DNA of 64,000 nucleotides from Stenocarpella maydis (lineage: Eukaryota; Ascomycota; Sordariomycetes; Diaporthales; Diaporthaceae). The DNA lies in the NCBI GenBank assembly GCA_002270565.1, contig NQMI01000006.1, positions 281,659-345,658 on the forward strand. Direction: 5' to 3'. Of the stretch, positions 32,676 to 45,444 are shown one piece after another. The position numbers were made by a program, and so were the translations under genes. The notes under the pieces are model-generated. The model ran no database searches, was not told where the DNA came from, and worked only from the letters and a program-made list of their open reading frames with translations. Numbering within the stretch: the stretch's first letter is position 1; each line of letters begins with the position of its first letter.

Positions 32676-35600
32676 ATGACAGTCTTCATAGCCTCCCTGT
32701 AAGTTCCTTTTTTTTTGGACACCGAGCACCGTTTCCCTTGCGATTTGCCTTCTGCGCCAGCTGCACCACCACTCTCTGTTGCTGTGCGACATCTGGAGCC
32801 TGGGTCGGACCCACACCAACCCTCTACGTCATTGTCGAAGCAGTTTCGCCCAACAATTCTAATTCTAACCACCGCCTCCTGTGTCGCAGCTTTCTTCCAA
32901 AAACCATCCACTTTACTCTGCCAGGCACCCCTTCGAAAAACGCCAAGCTACTGCCCGAGACTCCCGCTCCTCCCAAGAAGGCCAGGCCCCAGGCCCAACG
33001 AGCGCCCCCGAGCCTGTTCCCCGTTCCAAATGCCAACATCACACCACCCGAGACTCCGATCGACGACGAGCCTGCAGATGGCATATTCACAAACGAGGAT
33101 GGCCTGCGCATTCACTACCCTACCAGAGTCGAGCAGTCCCCAACCGATTCAAAGCCAGACCCGGGTCCTGGTTATCAAGGGTCTCCCGTCTGGGGCAGGA
33201 GGAGCGATCAGCCTGTCTCGCGGGCCAACACACCGCCTCCTTCGTCACTTCTCGAGCGTAATAAGCAGCTGAAGGCCAAGGCGCAGGAGCTCGGACGCCA
33301 GGGCGTTGTCCAGCCTCGCGCCCTCCAGCGGAGCGACAGCCACGACCGCGTCTTTGCCCATGCCGACTGGAAGGTCGTTAACGCCGACCAGGGAAACGGG
33401 GGCCTTCGACACGCTGCAGAAGCCGCCATGCGTGAGAGCAATGTCTCCGAGGTCACTTGGGTCGGTACCCTGGGCATGCCCACCGATGCCCTCGAGGGCA
33501 CACAGCAGAGGCAGGACATCGAGGACCGCCTCGCTGTCGAGTACGACTCGCTCACCGTCTTCTGCTGCGACAAGGACCTCGATGGCCACTACTCGCACTT
33601 CTGCAAGCAGATCCTCTGGCCAGTCTTCCACTACCAGCTCCCCGACAACCCAAAGAGCAAGGCCTACGAGGATCACTCATATAAGCACTACGTCAACGTC
33701 AACCGGGCCTTTGCTGACAAGATTATTAAGAACTGGAAGAAGGGCGACGTGATATGGGTGCACGACTACCACCTCTTGTTACTGCCAGGCATGGTCCGCG
33801 AGAAACTGCCAGAGGCCAAGATTGGCTTCTTCCTGCATGTCGCCTTCCCTTCCTCGGAGGTCTTCCGATGTCTCGCATTTCGAAACGAGCTCCTGGAGGG
33901 CATGCTGGGAGCCAACCTGATTGCCTTCCAGATCCATGAGTACACGAGACACTTCCTCCAGACCTGCAGCCGCCTGCTCAACGCAGAGGCGACGCCTGAT
34001 GGCCTGCACCTAGAGGACCGCTTTGTGGACGTCATCAACCTCCCCATCGGCATCGATCCGGTGAGCCTGAGTGCCCACCGGGAAGACCCTGCCGTCAAGA
34101 GGTGGCTAGATGTCCTGCGGGAGCGCTACGCTGGCAAGAAGCTGATCGTCGCCCGAGACAAGCTGGACCACGTGCGAGGTGTCCGCCAGAAGCTGCTCGC
34201 CTACGAGCTCTTCCTAAACACCAACCCGGAGTGGCGCGGAAACGTCATCTTGATCCAGGTGGCCCTGTCCTCGAGCGAGAAATCAGAACTTGACGCAACA
34301 GTGAGTGATATTGTCACTCGTATCAACTCAGCCTATGCAAACCTCGCATACCAGCCGGTCGTGTACCTGAAGCAAGATATCGACTATGCTCAATACCTGG
34401 CCCTGCTCTCCATTGCCGACGCGCTGATGATAACGAGCCAACGCGAGGGTATGAATCTTACCTCGCATGAATATCTTTACTGCCAGGACGGCAAGTACAT
34501 TGGCGAGAAGAAACACGGATCGCTCATCTTGTCCGAGTTTACGGGCACCGCCTCGCTCTTTGGCGGCAACGAGCTCTCTGTCAACCCTTGGGACTACAGA
34601 GCGTGCTCCAACGCCATCAGGAAGGCCCTTGACATGGACTGCACAGAAAAGGAAGGGCGCTGGACCAGGCTCCACGCGTGCATCATGCAGCACACCGGTG
34701 CCCACTGGTTCACCGAGCTGATGACAAGGTTGGATCACGCCCACAAGGAGCAGCACCGTCACAACCAGACATCTGTTCCGCGCTTGAACGTAAACAATCT
34801 CGTTCAGCAATACCGGAGCAGCGAGCGTCGCCTTTTTATCTTGGATTACGAGAACACCTTGGTCAATTGGGGACCAGTCAACCAGATCATCCCTTCCAGT
34901 CCTCAGGTAAGCTCATGTCACACCCGCACTCAGACTGTGGAAGATGGTTTTCTGACCATGTATCATTCTAGCGCACCTTGGATACCTTGAACGAGCTGCT
35001 CTTAGACGAGCGCAATATCGTGTATGTCATGTCTGGCCGGCGGCCCGAGGAACTGGACCGGTTGTTCCGACGCGTCCCTAACTTGGGCCTAATCGCCGAG
35101 AACGGCTGCTTCCTCAAGGACTGTGGCAGTGACGCATGGACCGAGATGGCAAATCCCGAGCATATCCGGGCCTGGAAGGAGTCCGTTAAGGGGATACTCA
35201 ACTACTACCTGGAGCGCACGCCTGGCGCTGAGATTGAGGAGCGTCGCTGCAGCCTCATCTTCCACTACAAGAGTGCTGATGACTGGGAGCACGCTGTTAG
35301 CCAGGCGAGCGACTGTGCGTCGCATATTAATGACGCCTGTGAGAACCAGCGTGTCCACGCCATCCCCACCGATGGCTCGATAATTGTGGAGCCTGTGGAC
35401 TGGACCAAGAGCACCGCCGCCGAGAAGATCCTCGAGGATTTGAAGGGTCGCCTGCCTGCAAGCGAGGCACAAAAGAGCCCTGTCGACTTCCTGATGGTCG
35501 TTGGTGACGGGCGAGATGATGAGAAGGTCTTCAGATGGGCCAATATCATCGGGGAAGAGAAGGTTGTAAAGAACGTGGTCACCGTCAGCTTGGGCAATAG

Positions 35601-35691
35601 GAACACCGAGGCGACGGCCACCCTGACACAGGGCGTGTCTGGCGTCTTGGTGGTGCTCAACCGCCTAGCCTCCGCCGTCGCTGGTGAATAA
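32676..35691 (+). CDS. TPS3: Trehalose-6-phosphate synthase complex regulatory subunit (TPS3/TSL1-like)
   Basis: Subunit of the cytosolic trehalose synthase/phosphatase complex, which makes trehalose for stress tolerance. Exons 32676-32698, 32890-34906 and 34972-35691 (introns 191 and 65 nt) give 919 residues. The first exon has only 23 nt and gives MTVFIASL, which joins FLPKTIHFTLPG; this matches the M-x-x-x-x-ASLFLP start of Tps3/Tsl1 proteins and supports the start. A Pro-rich N-terminal extension follows, then the GT20 TPS-like domain (about residues 150-620; DVIWVHDYHLLLLPGMVR, QREGMNLTSHEYL) and a TPP-like domain (about 650-910; VVGDGRDDEKVF). The phosphatase motif DxDGT is replaced by D659-Y-E-N-T: the second Asp is Glu and the Gly is Asn, so phosphatase activity is unlikely. 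This fits a regulatory rather than a Tps2 role. Confidence 0.9.
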
Positions 35692-38600
35692 GCTCGCCGC
35701 TTGCAAGACGCGCGGGCTGACTGACCGAGCCATTTCGACTATCCGACGAGCCTGGCGAAATCAGTGGCCACCATCTACAGCCGGCCGCTATGGATGATGT
35801 CTGCTGCATGCCAATCGCACACCAGTGTGACAAGCACTCCGAGTCTTGGCTTCCGCATCTGTCGGGTTGCGCACATTCCTCTCTGTTCCTGTCGCCAATA
35901 TGTGACGCCTGCACCTACAATCCTTGGCGAAAGGGGCCTTGTGCTTGCGATCAATGTGCGATGCGTCAGTTTCTACGCCGCTATTATTTCGAGCGAGAAC
36001 CAGGGACGCATTGCGGCAGGGGGGCAGGCTCGATTGGACGTTTCCTGCGGCTTTGCTTGAACTTTGGCCACATGACCATCCACTCATGCATGTTTGTCTC
36101 ACTGGGGCTAGTGAGAGATGCTTGGCGTAACCACGACCCATGCGTTGTATATTTCCTCCCATCGTCTGTTTTCGGTCTCCTAGTCTAATCCTATTTCGGG
36201 TTTTCTTCCCTTTGCATTATCTCATGAAGGAAACAAGCATGGCGATCACGGAACTTTTTGTTGTTTTCTATGGGTATGAATGATGGAACTGGCGTTTTTC
36301 TCTCCTCTATCTCCATCTCCGCGTCCCCCCCCCCACCTTTCGTTAACCTGCTAGCCGATTTGTGGCGGCATCACCTGCCACATAGCTTGGGCTGCTGCTG
36401 ATGGAATGATGGCTGGGGAGATCCTTGGATGCTGGGCCGGAGAAAGGAAACGAAGACGGAGTCTCTTGCCTGCTTTCCCCCTTCGCCAACAGAGCTAGAC
36501 TTGGATCGACGGCATGGGAAGCTGCTCTCGGGGTCACATTGCTTTATCTTGGTTATATTTTTCTTTGCTTTCCCCGACTACCTCTGTACAATTAGGACTG
36601 GTGCAATCGGAGTTACAATAAGTGACAATCCACTCTCACGTATCCCTCCGCATCCACCTTGTGTAATTAGTGAGTGTTGCCTGTTCCCCTTCTCTGGGCG
36701 ACCTCAGGGATATCCAGGCGCAAATCATGAACTAGAAAAATATACAAATAGTATTTCGTAAATAATGGGGCTAAATAACACGGTCGATTTGGCACCACCG
36801 TGACCTATGTGGTGATCCACCGGGGAGAGTCTAGGAAGTTCTTCCCAAGCGGCCGCTCGCCTGCATCTTTTGCCACACTCGATACCATGTTATTTTAACA
36901 ATGTATGTATATAGATCTCACGGTATACATGTATGTTACCCCCCCCCCCACCACAGCCTCCCTCATTACTGCTGGTGGCGTTGATCGTCAGATCATATCA
37001 CGATCGAGGAGTTATGTCATTGTTCTATCGCTTCTGGACTGAGATCGAACACACCATCGCCTTCCCCCTTCCCTTCACGCGCACACACCCTCACCCTAGC
37101 CCCCAAGCTACAGAGGCATACATACATACATACCCCGGACAGTCTGTCCGGACCCTTTGGTCCACGCCGTGCGTCGATGTGAGGTTTAGGTGGTGTGGTA
37201 TGGTGTGGTGTGGTGTGATGTGATGAGATCGGAGTTCCAATCCTCGCTGCCTCCAGGTCCCCTGACATCGAGCCTACCCGGACCACACATCCTTTGTCTC
37301 TTGGCTTGAATGTATATGTGGTAGTTAGCTAGACCTGGGAGTATTTTGGGCGGGGCGATAAGATGGTTCGCCTGGCGATCTTGCCTTGGATCGATCGAAA
37401 CTCACTTCTCATGATCCAACAAAGCTACATAGCCCCCCTGGCAAGTTCCCCCACGGGTCGAGGGAGTTTTGTTCGTCCAGATTCTTCCGGAATGAGACCG
37501 CAGCTCGACCTCCCTGCCCTGGATTTTGCATACAGAAATCCCTTGGTTTCCCTTTTGCGGGCGAATCTTGGGGGATTTCCCCGCCACAAAGCTGGGATGC
37601 TTTGTGGGATGTTTGTCGTCCTGCTTCCGGCCTGAAGGTTAGTTGGCCCGACCTTATGCGCTCCTCTCCCCTCCCTCCCCTTCCCTCCACATATCCCGGG
37701 CGCCACCCGGACCTGCGCGCTTACACTACCTGGATACACTAAATCACCCCGGTCACCCTCACATTCTCGTGTGGGACACAGGGAACCCCCCCTGCGTAGC
37801 TGCTCCGGCCGGAGGTCATGATCCCTCGGGACCGAGGGATGGTGTCTGAAGGTGAAGGGTGAGGATAACAGACCATGGCCCCCCCACCCCCCATGTGGAT
37901 CAGTCTAATCAAGCTTCGGCTGTCGTTCGTGGTGAGTCCCATGTGCGGCGCGGATTCTTGGGTGTTGGACCTCTGGCGTTGATGTTGTGTGTGTGTGTGC
38001 GCACGCGCCCTCAGCCAGCAGCCCATCCGGACCCGGCACCCTGGCTGCGCTCCCTACCGCTTGTTGATTTTCTGACGCCGAGCCAGTAGTATATTTAGGG
38101 CGACCGGGGGGGGGGGGCTGGAGGACGTAGAAGGAGGACAAGAAAAGAGGAGGAGGGCCGTGGGGGGGGGGGGACCTTTTGGGAGCTAGTATCTTTTGGC
38201 AGGTTTCACCACCTTACTCTGGGGAAGGAGAGGGCGCTTTTGCTCCCTCGAGTTGGCATTAGGATACTGGGCAATCAGCCGGGGCGAGGCCCGGGTGTGT
38301 GGGACTGTAGTGGTGTTTTTAGAAACACGATTCGCCAGGTGATAGTGGTGGTGGCGTGGGCCCCGTCGTCGACGACGACGAATTTAACCGGACACGTCTA
38401 GATTTCTCGTTGTAGTGACTACTTGTGGCATGGCCATGTCGGGACGTCAAACAGATTAATCAATCTTTAAACAAACCAAGTCTTCCTTCCTTGTCGCTAG
38501 GGATTAGCGTCTATGGACGGATCTCTGGCCACGAGATATCGTGATGCTCTCTTCCCGCTGGGACCCCCAGCCTCCGGCGCGCGCCGCTGAGATGCTATAA

Positions 38601-41600
38601 AAAAAAAAAAAAAAATTCATACTCCTCCTCCCCCTTCTCGCTTAATAATGCACCAGGCGCGAACGGGCGCACGGCTACGAGATCCGGACAGGCAGGTCCC
38701 CCTGCAAGATCCCTTCCCCCCTTCTCCTTGTCCTCGTTTTCTTCTGGCAGTTGAGGGGGGAGCGGGGTTCGGCTCGGCAATCTGTGAATCTCTGGCAATC
38801 TCGCGAGAATGTTATCTGTCTGTTTGTGTAAGTGGTGTTGCAGTGACGTGGGCAGCTGCAGTGCCGCTCGAGCACATGATGTGCCGCTGATGTAGGCTCC
38901 AAGGTCGTGCGGCCTCGGCGTCAATAGCGTCCATGTGGGCTGGCGGCTCACTTAAGTGAGTCCAGGAGCCTGCCTGCCACCCCCCCCCCAATCTATTTTT
39001 TCTTTCTTCTGCGCTTTTCTGTGGCGGTGTCGTGGCGATGTCGTGGCTCTGGGCGAGTAGCTCGTCGAGCCAGGAAGGTATAACCTTTTACCTAAGAAAA
39101 TGTGGGGAATAGCCATAGTGATACATGTAGCAGCACAAGATCATCGTTCGCTTCTAGATGCCCCCTTCGATCTTGACGTATGTGACGCGTGATTAGCTGG
39201 CACACCACACCCATACCCCTGACACAGGTACTGGCAACAGTGGTCAGCAATTGCTGAATTGCTTGTAGGGCTTAGCATGAGATTGCAGATGCAGCGGCCC
39301 TCAAATCCTCTCCCCGTTCACCAAGAGCCGAGCCCCAAGAGATTCTAATTCCAGCCAGGTGAGCTGGAGTGGATGTCGTGACAGTTGGTGATAATGGATA
39401 CTGGCCTGCAGGAGTCATGGGCCCCGGGACCAACACCACCCAACAAACTGCAAGAATGAAGGCCTTGAGAAATGAAGGAGTGTGGCACAGATCTGACACA
39501 TCGTTCCGTTTTGGGTGGAGAGGGAGGATAGCCCCCCCATGTATCGACGACAGCCATCAACAACCTAGTCTGAGGCCGATCCCACAAGGCAGATTACAGA
39601 ACCAACAAAGGAAACAGGGTGGCCACCCGCGGGCCACCGCCTCGGCCAGATAGGTACCACAGGAATCCAACTGCATGGACCATTCTTATCCATCTTTTCC
39701 ACAAGGCACCAAAAACGGATGGCATACGCATGGCACGCTATAGTGGCCAAGCATTCTCGGCGAAAAGCTTCAACTCTGAAAGACGATCAAGAGGACCCAA
39801 AATATGACGGGGGAAAGGGGTGATGGGTTAGGCTGAGAGAGTGGTGCTCGGACTTGAAGGCCTGTTGGCTGCCTTTTGCTGGCGCTCAACCCCGGCGCTG
39901 TGGTCCCCCCCCCCCCAAATTTCCGTAATGCAATTGCTAGCCTGGCGGCGAAAAGGTGCTTCTTGGAAGTGCGCTTCTTGGGAGGTGACGGCCCTACGCG
40001 CGGCTTGAACTTGGTCTCGACTAGCCTCGCTACGAGGCTGTCACTACTGCCTTAGTGACTGCCGTATTTGAACCTATCGTGTTTATTCTCCAGCGCTGTT
40101 TTTTGAGCGTTTATGACAGGGGCCGCCTGCAGCTCTTCATAATTTCTTCGTTTGTTTTGTAAATTTTTTTTTTTAAAAAAAGTACTGTGATCCAATTAAA
40201 AATAGCACTAGTTTGGAGGTGCGCCGGGTGACAAGGCTGCTCACTTAAGTAGTTACTAGCGTATTGTACCACCACCAGGTTGGTGTTGTACGAATATTCA
40301 TTGCCCTGGAAGAAGGATATTGAAAACTTGACTGCCCATGCCTCCAATTTTGGGTCTGCCCTGCGGTTGTTGTGCAGCCGACCACCAAATGTGTTGCAAG
40401 TATGCATACGATAGTTAACAACACTCTAGCCGCTGCAGTCTGGAGAAGGTAGGGCTGCCGCGCGCCATATGGACGACCCTAAGATTACAAATGTCCTAGA
40501 AAGTACATACCCGGCTTAGAATATCTCAAGACTTTGACACTTCTCGTGGTCATGACCCTAAAAATGCCAAGAATGCAGATCACATCAGCTGTGGGTCCGT
40601 ACTCATAACGCGTTTAGGCCCTTGTTTTTTATCTCCTGTTATCTAGTGTAACCTGGTTGGCTGCACCCTAATTTAGTGGGGGAAAGCGAGAACAGACTTC
40701 AACCTGGCAAGGCAAAAGGTCTGAGTCCGCCCAGTCTAGCACGCCGGTGCGCGTGCGAGGACTTGGATAAAACAAAATTGGCGTCGGCGTGAATGACAGC
40801 TCGCATTGGTGGGGGACGGTGGCTGGTGATCCAAGGCTCCTCGCGGCTCTCGTGGAGAGGACAATCACTGTCTGATCACTCGATCCCATGTTGAAACCCG
40901 CGGGAATATCAGAGCGTGGTGCCCAGCAAGGAGGGTTGTCCCCGCAACAGGGCTATCAGCCTCGCAACAACTCCCGGGGTTTATTCCCGCAGGGTTGCAT
41001 TGAAACTTGACAGGTACAACGTGCCCTCACAAGAGACGTCACGTCTGTAGCGTGGGATGCGGCCCGGTTGACGGGATGACAGGTGTCGTGGTGGAGGGCT
41101 CTCGGGCTTGACTGGATTCGGACTTTACCGCACAGGGCTGGCACCCCGGGCAGTTACATGGCACCAATACAGCCATCGCACTTGCTAGTGTGAATGTGGT
41201 GGTTCCTTGCACACGTCGGGGCCACAGAGAGATAGCCCATAAACCTCAGCTCGGCCCCCGGGGGTTAATGCCGGAGCTATGATTGTTGATTCGGAAGCGA
41301 CAGAAAGAAGCCCCCAAAAGGGGGTTACCATTCATGTGGGACGACCCAGGACTGTTGTAATCAAGACCGTTGGCGCCTCGTCTTCCGCGTACCCATGGCA
41401 TCGGTCTCTTACACACACAAGTTCTCCACGTGCCCTCTTCCCCAGGCGCCATCGTCAGTGTCCAGAATAGTACTGGCACTGGTCATGGTCACCACGGCCG
41501 GCTAAGCAATTAGGGACGAGCGGTCCAAGTCCTCGTATTCTCGTCAGTTGTGTTACTGCGTGCGTCCTGGCCAGGCGCTCTGAAGTCTGGATGGCTTCGG

Positions 41601-43299
41601 CCTTCAGGTTTCATAGCGAGTGCCATAGAGAAGCACCACGCACGTTCGTGACGTGGGGTTAAGCCCAGGGGGGGGGTTGCCAGCCGTCTCTGTCGACTAC
41701 GTACGGCCACAACACCTCCCCACAAACTCTCCTTTAGCAGCCTTGTGGCGTCCACCCCGCCTGCGCTGTGCGGTTGACAAGGCATATCCACCGCAAATAG
41801 AAATAGACCAGGATGAGTTTGGGGGGGGGGCACCACGGGCTTGGCCCTCTACCTCTTCGGCTAGCCGGCCAACGGGCGGGTGACAAAGAGACATGCCCAT
41901 GGCCCGGCCGCCCACGCATCTGGCATGGTCCACCCCAACTGCCGGTCGCCCATGCTTTTCAATGGGCCGCCAGCTGCGTGGCTTGCACGGGCTGTGCGGT
42001 CATCTGACCCTCCTGCGCGGCTACTGAGGGTGAAACTCTGGCACGGCCTTGGAGCTTCGTTGAGCTGTGCGAAAAGGGGAGACAGGGCCAGCGCCGCGCC
42101 TGTTTGCGGAGTGACCCCGTCGCTGAGTAATGGGGGATGTAACTCTGTACTCATGTTAGGTCCAATTTTGCGCCAAGAGGTTCTTTCTTGTAACCTGCCA
42201 TCCATTAGCCCCCGGATCGCGCAGCAGCCGCCCTTAGCGCAAGAGGATTGCACGAGGGGTCCCATTCAGTTGGTGTTTGCGTCCACCTTGCGCCTGGGGA
42301 ACGTCAGGCACTTCTCCCGGGGTGTTCCTAGGCCGAGGGCGCCGATGATAGCGAGCCTGCACGCCCGTGGCTGCGGATAGATGGCCCGTGTCGTTTTGTC
42401 GACTGGACCGCTGGGGTTTGGCCACGAGGAGGCTTGCGTGCCGCGTGGTATTTTGGTCTGCCGTCCTCCTTTGAGCTCTGCCGCCAGGATCTCTCAAGGG
42501 ACATACACAGCCTTGGCGCATGGCACAGTGACTGGGCCCACTGGGAACTGAGAGGAGGTGAGGTGACGCCGCCTGGGGAGCATGTTGCGGTACCTGGGGA
42601 CAATCGGGCAGGTCAGTTCAGCCCGCGGCGGCTGAGAGCCGTTCCTAAACGTTAGACGCGCATGTCGACGCGGGCTTGAGATGTTAACAGGCTGAGGAGG
42701 GGCCGCAGGATGCCCGAGATTAGCGAATAGTATAACACAGAAGATGCCCAACCGCATATGTCCTTGGTTCGAGACCCCCCTCACCCCTGTCAGCACCTCT
42801 GAAAGGAGACAGTTGTCCCTGGACTTGACTACCTCAAACGTCATAGCAAATATACCGTCGCTGGAAAACCACCATCGCCCGCCCGCCGAAACTGGAAAGG
42901 CGCCCAAGGATAGCGAGCCGCACCCTCGTCACTCATATTCACCGCTAGACACGAACGGGATCTTTCAGGTTGGTTGTCGATATACCTACCAGGAGTGGCT
43001 CTGCCGTCCAACACTTCACAGGCTTGAGGCCCCGCTTTATTAATATCAAAGTCTCCCTGCAAGATTCTCGCTCCATCCGGACTTCTCATCTCCATCATCA
43101 AAGGGGCCTTCACGACTTCGTCGGGTACTTACAGTTCTGACATGTCTTACCTTCTTCCCGGATTTTGATTTTACATGCACATTCTGCTCTCTCTGCACAC
43201 GATTCTTGTACTATCGTCTTGTCCGACAAAGAGGTCCATACGGCCCGCATAACACCTGCGTTTCCTAGCCGTCTTTCCCACGGGTCGATAGCACCAATC
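35692..43299. other. Gene-poor region of 7.6 kb
   Basis: 3' flank of TPS3 and the upstream region of the Clr5 gene. No intact protein gene, tRNA or rRNA was recognised. It has many G/C homopolymer tracts (36332, 36940, 38106, 38162, 38980, 39905, 41668, 41819), a poly-A run (38599-38614), ATAC repeats (37119-37133), GGTGT repeats (37190-37225) and a TG run (37984-38000). Frames present are short and lack similarity. Unannotated non-coding RNA is possible. Confidence 0.45.
37190..37225. repeat. GGTGT tandem repeat
   Basis: A run of about six GGTGT/TGGTG units, with one variant (GGTAT) near the start and a shift to TGATG at the end. Confidence 0.75.
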
Positions 43300-45444
43300 A
43301 TGGCCGGATCTTTGCCATCTCCGGAGGAGACCTGCAGTGACTGGAGCAGCAGTCTGAGTGACTGTGAAGCTAGCAGCTTGACCTCCAATACAGCCTGCAT
43401 GGCCACAGACAGCGGCGACTTGGGATGTTATCCGATCGCCAGCCTTCCTGTGGGAACAGGGCCGCAGAGCCAGCAACGGCGTCCAACGCTAGTCGCTGTG
43501 CTCCCAAGCTCCACCGAACCAACATTTCCGTCCACGGGAGATGGTGGAAGCAGCCCAACACCTGCCACAGACGATGGAGGGCCCAAGCCACCGCGCATCC
43601 AGACGTACAACCCTCACCGGAGGCGCTATGCCACAGAAGACGACTGGAGAGGCCACAGGGATAGGATCTCCTCCCTGTATCAGACCAAGAGGCTCAAGGA
43701 CGTGATCATCGTGATGGAGACCCAGCATGGGTTCTTTGCCACAGCGCGGATGTACAAGGCGCGGTTCAAGGAGTGGGGTATCGAGAAGAATGTGACTGCG
43801 GCAAAAGTCCACAAGCTGATGCAGAGGGTCGAGGAGGAACGGCGGAGGACGCGGATCCCTTCTGCGCCCGGTTCAACAGCCCCGAACGAGAGGGTAATGT
43901 TGGACGTCGGCGAGGACCTGGACGTCAAGCGCATCCAGAAGTACATGAAGCGCAGGCCCGCCGGCCTTGAAAAGCTGCGGCTGGGGTCCAAGAGGTCGTT
44001 GGAGGTCATCAAGGCCTTGGCGGTGGACAGTGGAAAGGGTGGGTTTGGTCGAGGGAGGGTGTCGATCGCAGCGGAGAAGCTCGAGCCGCAGGCCCAGCAA
44101 GGCACGCCGGGGCTGTTTTCCCCACACCTGGTGCTGCAGTGGCCGCCAGGGCCAGAGCTCCCAGACGAGGTCGTAGGGCTCCTCCAGGCTTTCATTGAGA
44201 ATCATTTCGACTGCCCCTATGGCTTCGCGCCGTTTCCCACTACTTTATCATCTCCTGGAATGCCGTCCAAGTGGCATTCTCAGACCCAGCACAGGGAATC
44301 GAACCCCGTCGATCCGTTCACAGCATCGTTCGGTCAGGTCTCTGGGCAGGATGAGATGATGTTGGATTTTGTAATCAACTTCCGCATCGCACATACCCTC
44401 CTCGACGACGGATTGACAAGCGAGGGCATGCAAGCGCTCAACGCGTGCCTTGAGTCGCTGGCATTCTGCATCCAGCAGGCGCAGAGCTCAGACCCCACGG
44501 AAACGAAACCGGCAACTCGAGTGGTGCTGTGGGCTTTGTCGGCAGCATCAGAGATGATGAGTGACTTCGAGCACCCGAAGCAAATGGTCCTGCAAATGCT
44601 TTTGCACCGGGTTGCAGCTCTCTGTGCGAGCTACCAGCCCACGATGGCGGAGCTGGCGAGGAAGATTTCGCGGCTCAGAGCACCGGTGCAGGCGGCGATG
44701 TTCAAGCTCGCGCGCTGCTCGATATCGCAGGCATTATTCGCCGCTGAGGACTACCAGCCTGCGTTCGAGACATACTCCAAGACATTAAGCGTTGCCGAGA
44801 GCCCGCTCTCGCCAGAACACAAGGCCTGTGCGATCCAAGCACTCGCGGATGATCCGGTCGTGCAAGTGTCGCCGATACTGGCAGCATGGATGGAGACGCA
44901 GATCGCCCTGTCTGCGTCCGAGTCATCCCCGCCTTTCATTGACCCCACCGGGCCCTCTGGGTTGAACATGCCGCCATCTTGGTACGGCCAGGGGCACAGC
45001 AGGATGGCTGATGTCCTTGGGACACTGGCCACGAGAATCGAGTGGCACAAGGCAGCCGGGAAATGGCAGCTCGCACAGCACCTGGAAATTCGCTATGGGT
45101 CAATAAGCGAGACTGTTTGGGGGTGCATCAACAGTGCTGCATCGGGTCCAAGACGGGATGTTGCCGAATGGAGCAGTCCTGAACAGATGCCCAGCTCGTT
45201 AGCACCGGTGGATCCCAGTATTTTCAACACGGAGATTCCTGATTCGACACTCAGGATGAGCATTTGGATGGACGGGATGCCAGATTGGGGAGAGGAGCAG
45301 CAGCAGCAGCAGCAGCAGCAAGGTCAGGTGCCAGCGCAAAGTGAAGCGTCGACAATGTATGTATGGGATGCAACACATCCAAGCCAATGGCAGGCAGACA
45401 TAAAATTTGAAGGGGGTGATGGGATATATGATGGTTCATGTTGA
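43300..45444 (+). CDS. Clr5-domain protein, putative transcription regulator
   Basis: A single exon of 714 residues. The ATG at 43300 (ACCAATCATGG) is the first in frame after an open but ATG-less stretch. Residues about 105-165 form a Clr5 domain (ATEDDWRGHRDRISSLYQTKRLKDVI, then ETQHGFFATARMYKARFKEWGI), named after a fission-yeast silencing factor and common as an N-terminal DNA-binding-like module in Pezizomycotina. The part before it is Ser/Thr/Pro-rich. After it come a basic KYMKRRP...GSKRSLEV segment and a long helical C-terminal half (TPR-like in character, not assigned) with a Gln run near residue 670 encoded by CAG repeats. Target genes are unknown. The flanks are gene-poor on the left and a leucine/valine-type aminotransferase on the right; no operon-like link is implied. 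Confidence 0.82.
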   Translation: MAGSLPSPEETCSDWSSSLSDCEASSLTSNTACMATDSGDLGCYPIASLPVGTGPQSQQRRPTLVAVLPSSTEPTFPSTGDGGSSPTPATDDGGPKPPRIQTYNPHRRRYATEDDWRGHRDRISSLYQTKRLKDVIIVMETQHGFFATARMYKARFKEWGIEKNVTAAKVHKLMQRVEEERRRTRIPSAPGSTAPNERVMLDVGEDLDVKRIQKYMKRRPAGLEKLRLGSKRSLEVIKALAVDSGKGGFGRGRVSIAAEKLEPQAQQGTPGLFSPHLVLQWPPGPELPDEVVGLLQAFIENHFDCPYGFAPFPTTLSSPGMPSKWHSQTQHRESNPVDPFTASFGQVSGQDEMMLDFVINFRIAHTLLDDGLTSEGMQALNACLESLAFCIQQAQSSDPTETKPATRVVLWALSAASEMMSDFEHPKQMVLQMLLHRVAALCASYQPTMAELARKISRLRAPVQAAMFKLARCSISQALFAAEDYQPAFETYSKTLSVAESPLSPEHKACAIQALADDPVVQVSPILAAWMETQIALSASESSPPFIDPTGPSGLNMPPSWYGQGHSRMADVLGTLATRIEWHKAAGKWQLAQHLEIRYGSISETVWGCINSAASGPRRDVAEWSSPEQMPSSLAPVDPSIFNTEIPDSTLRMSIWMDGMPDWGEEQQQQQQQQGQVPAQSEASTMYVWDATHPSQWQADIKFEGGDGIYDGSC
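45298..45320 (+). repeat. CAG microsatellite (poly-Gln)
   Basis: About seven to eight CAG codons within the Clr5-protein gene, encoding a Gln run. It is likely to be length-variable between strains. Confidence 0.85.

Noticed and set aside
40111..40407. Minus frame of 98 codons with Lys/Asn-rich end
   Set aside because: Contains a poly-A/T derived Lys run, no start context or domain; probably chance.
39619..40910. Two further CCCGCGGG octamers (about 39627 and 40897)
   Set aside because: They lack the flanking T and A of the ten-base core and are not next to a cluster gene; an 8-mer is expected once or twice by chance.
42760..42790. tRNA T-arm look-alike (GGTTCGAGACC)
   Set aside because: The stem does not pair over five bases and no acceptor or anticodon arms fit upstream.
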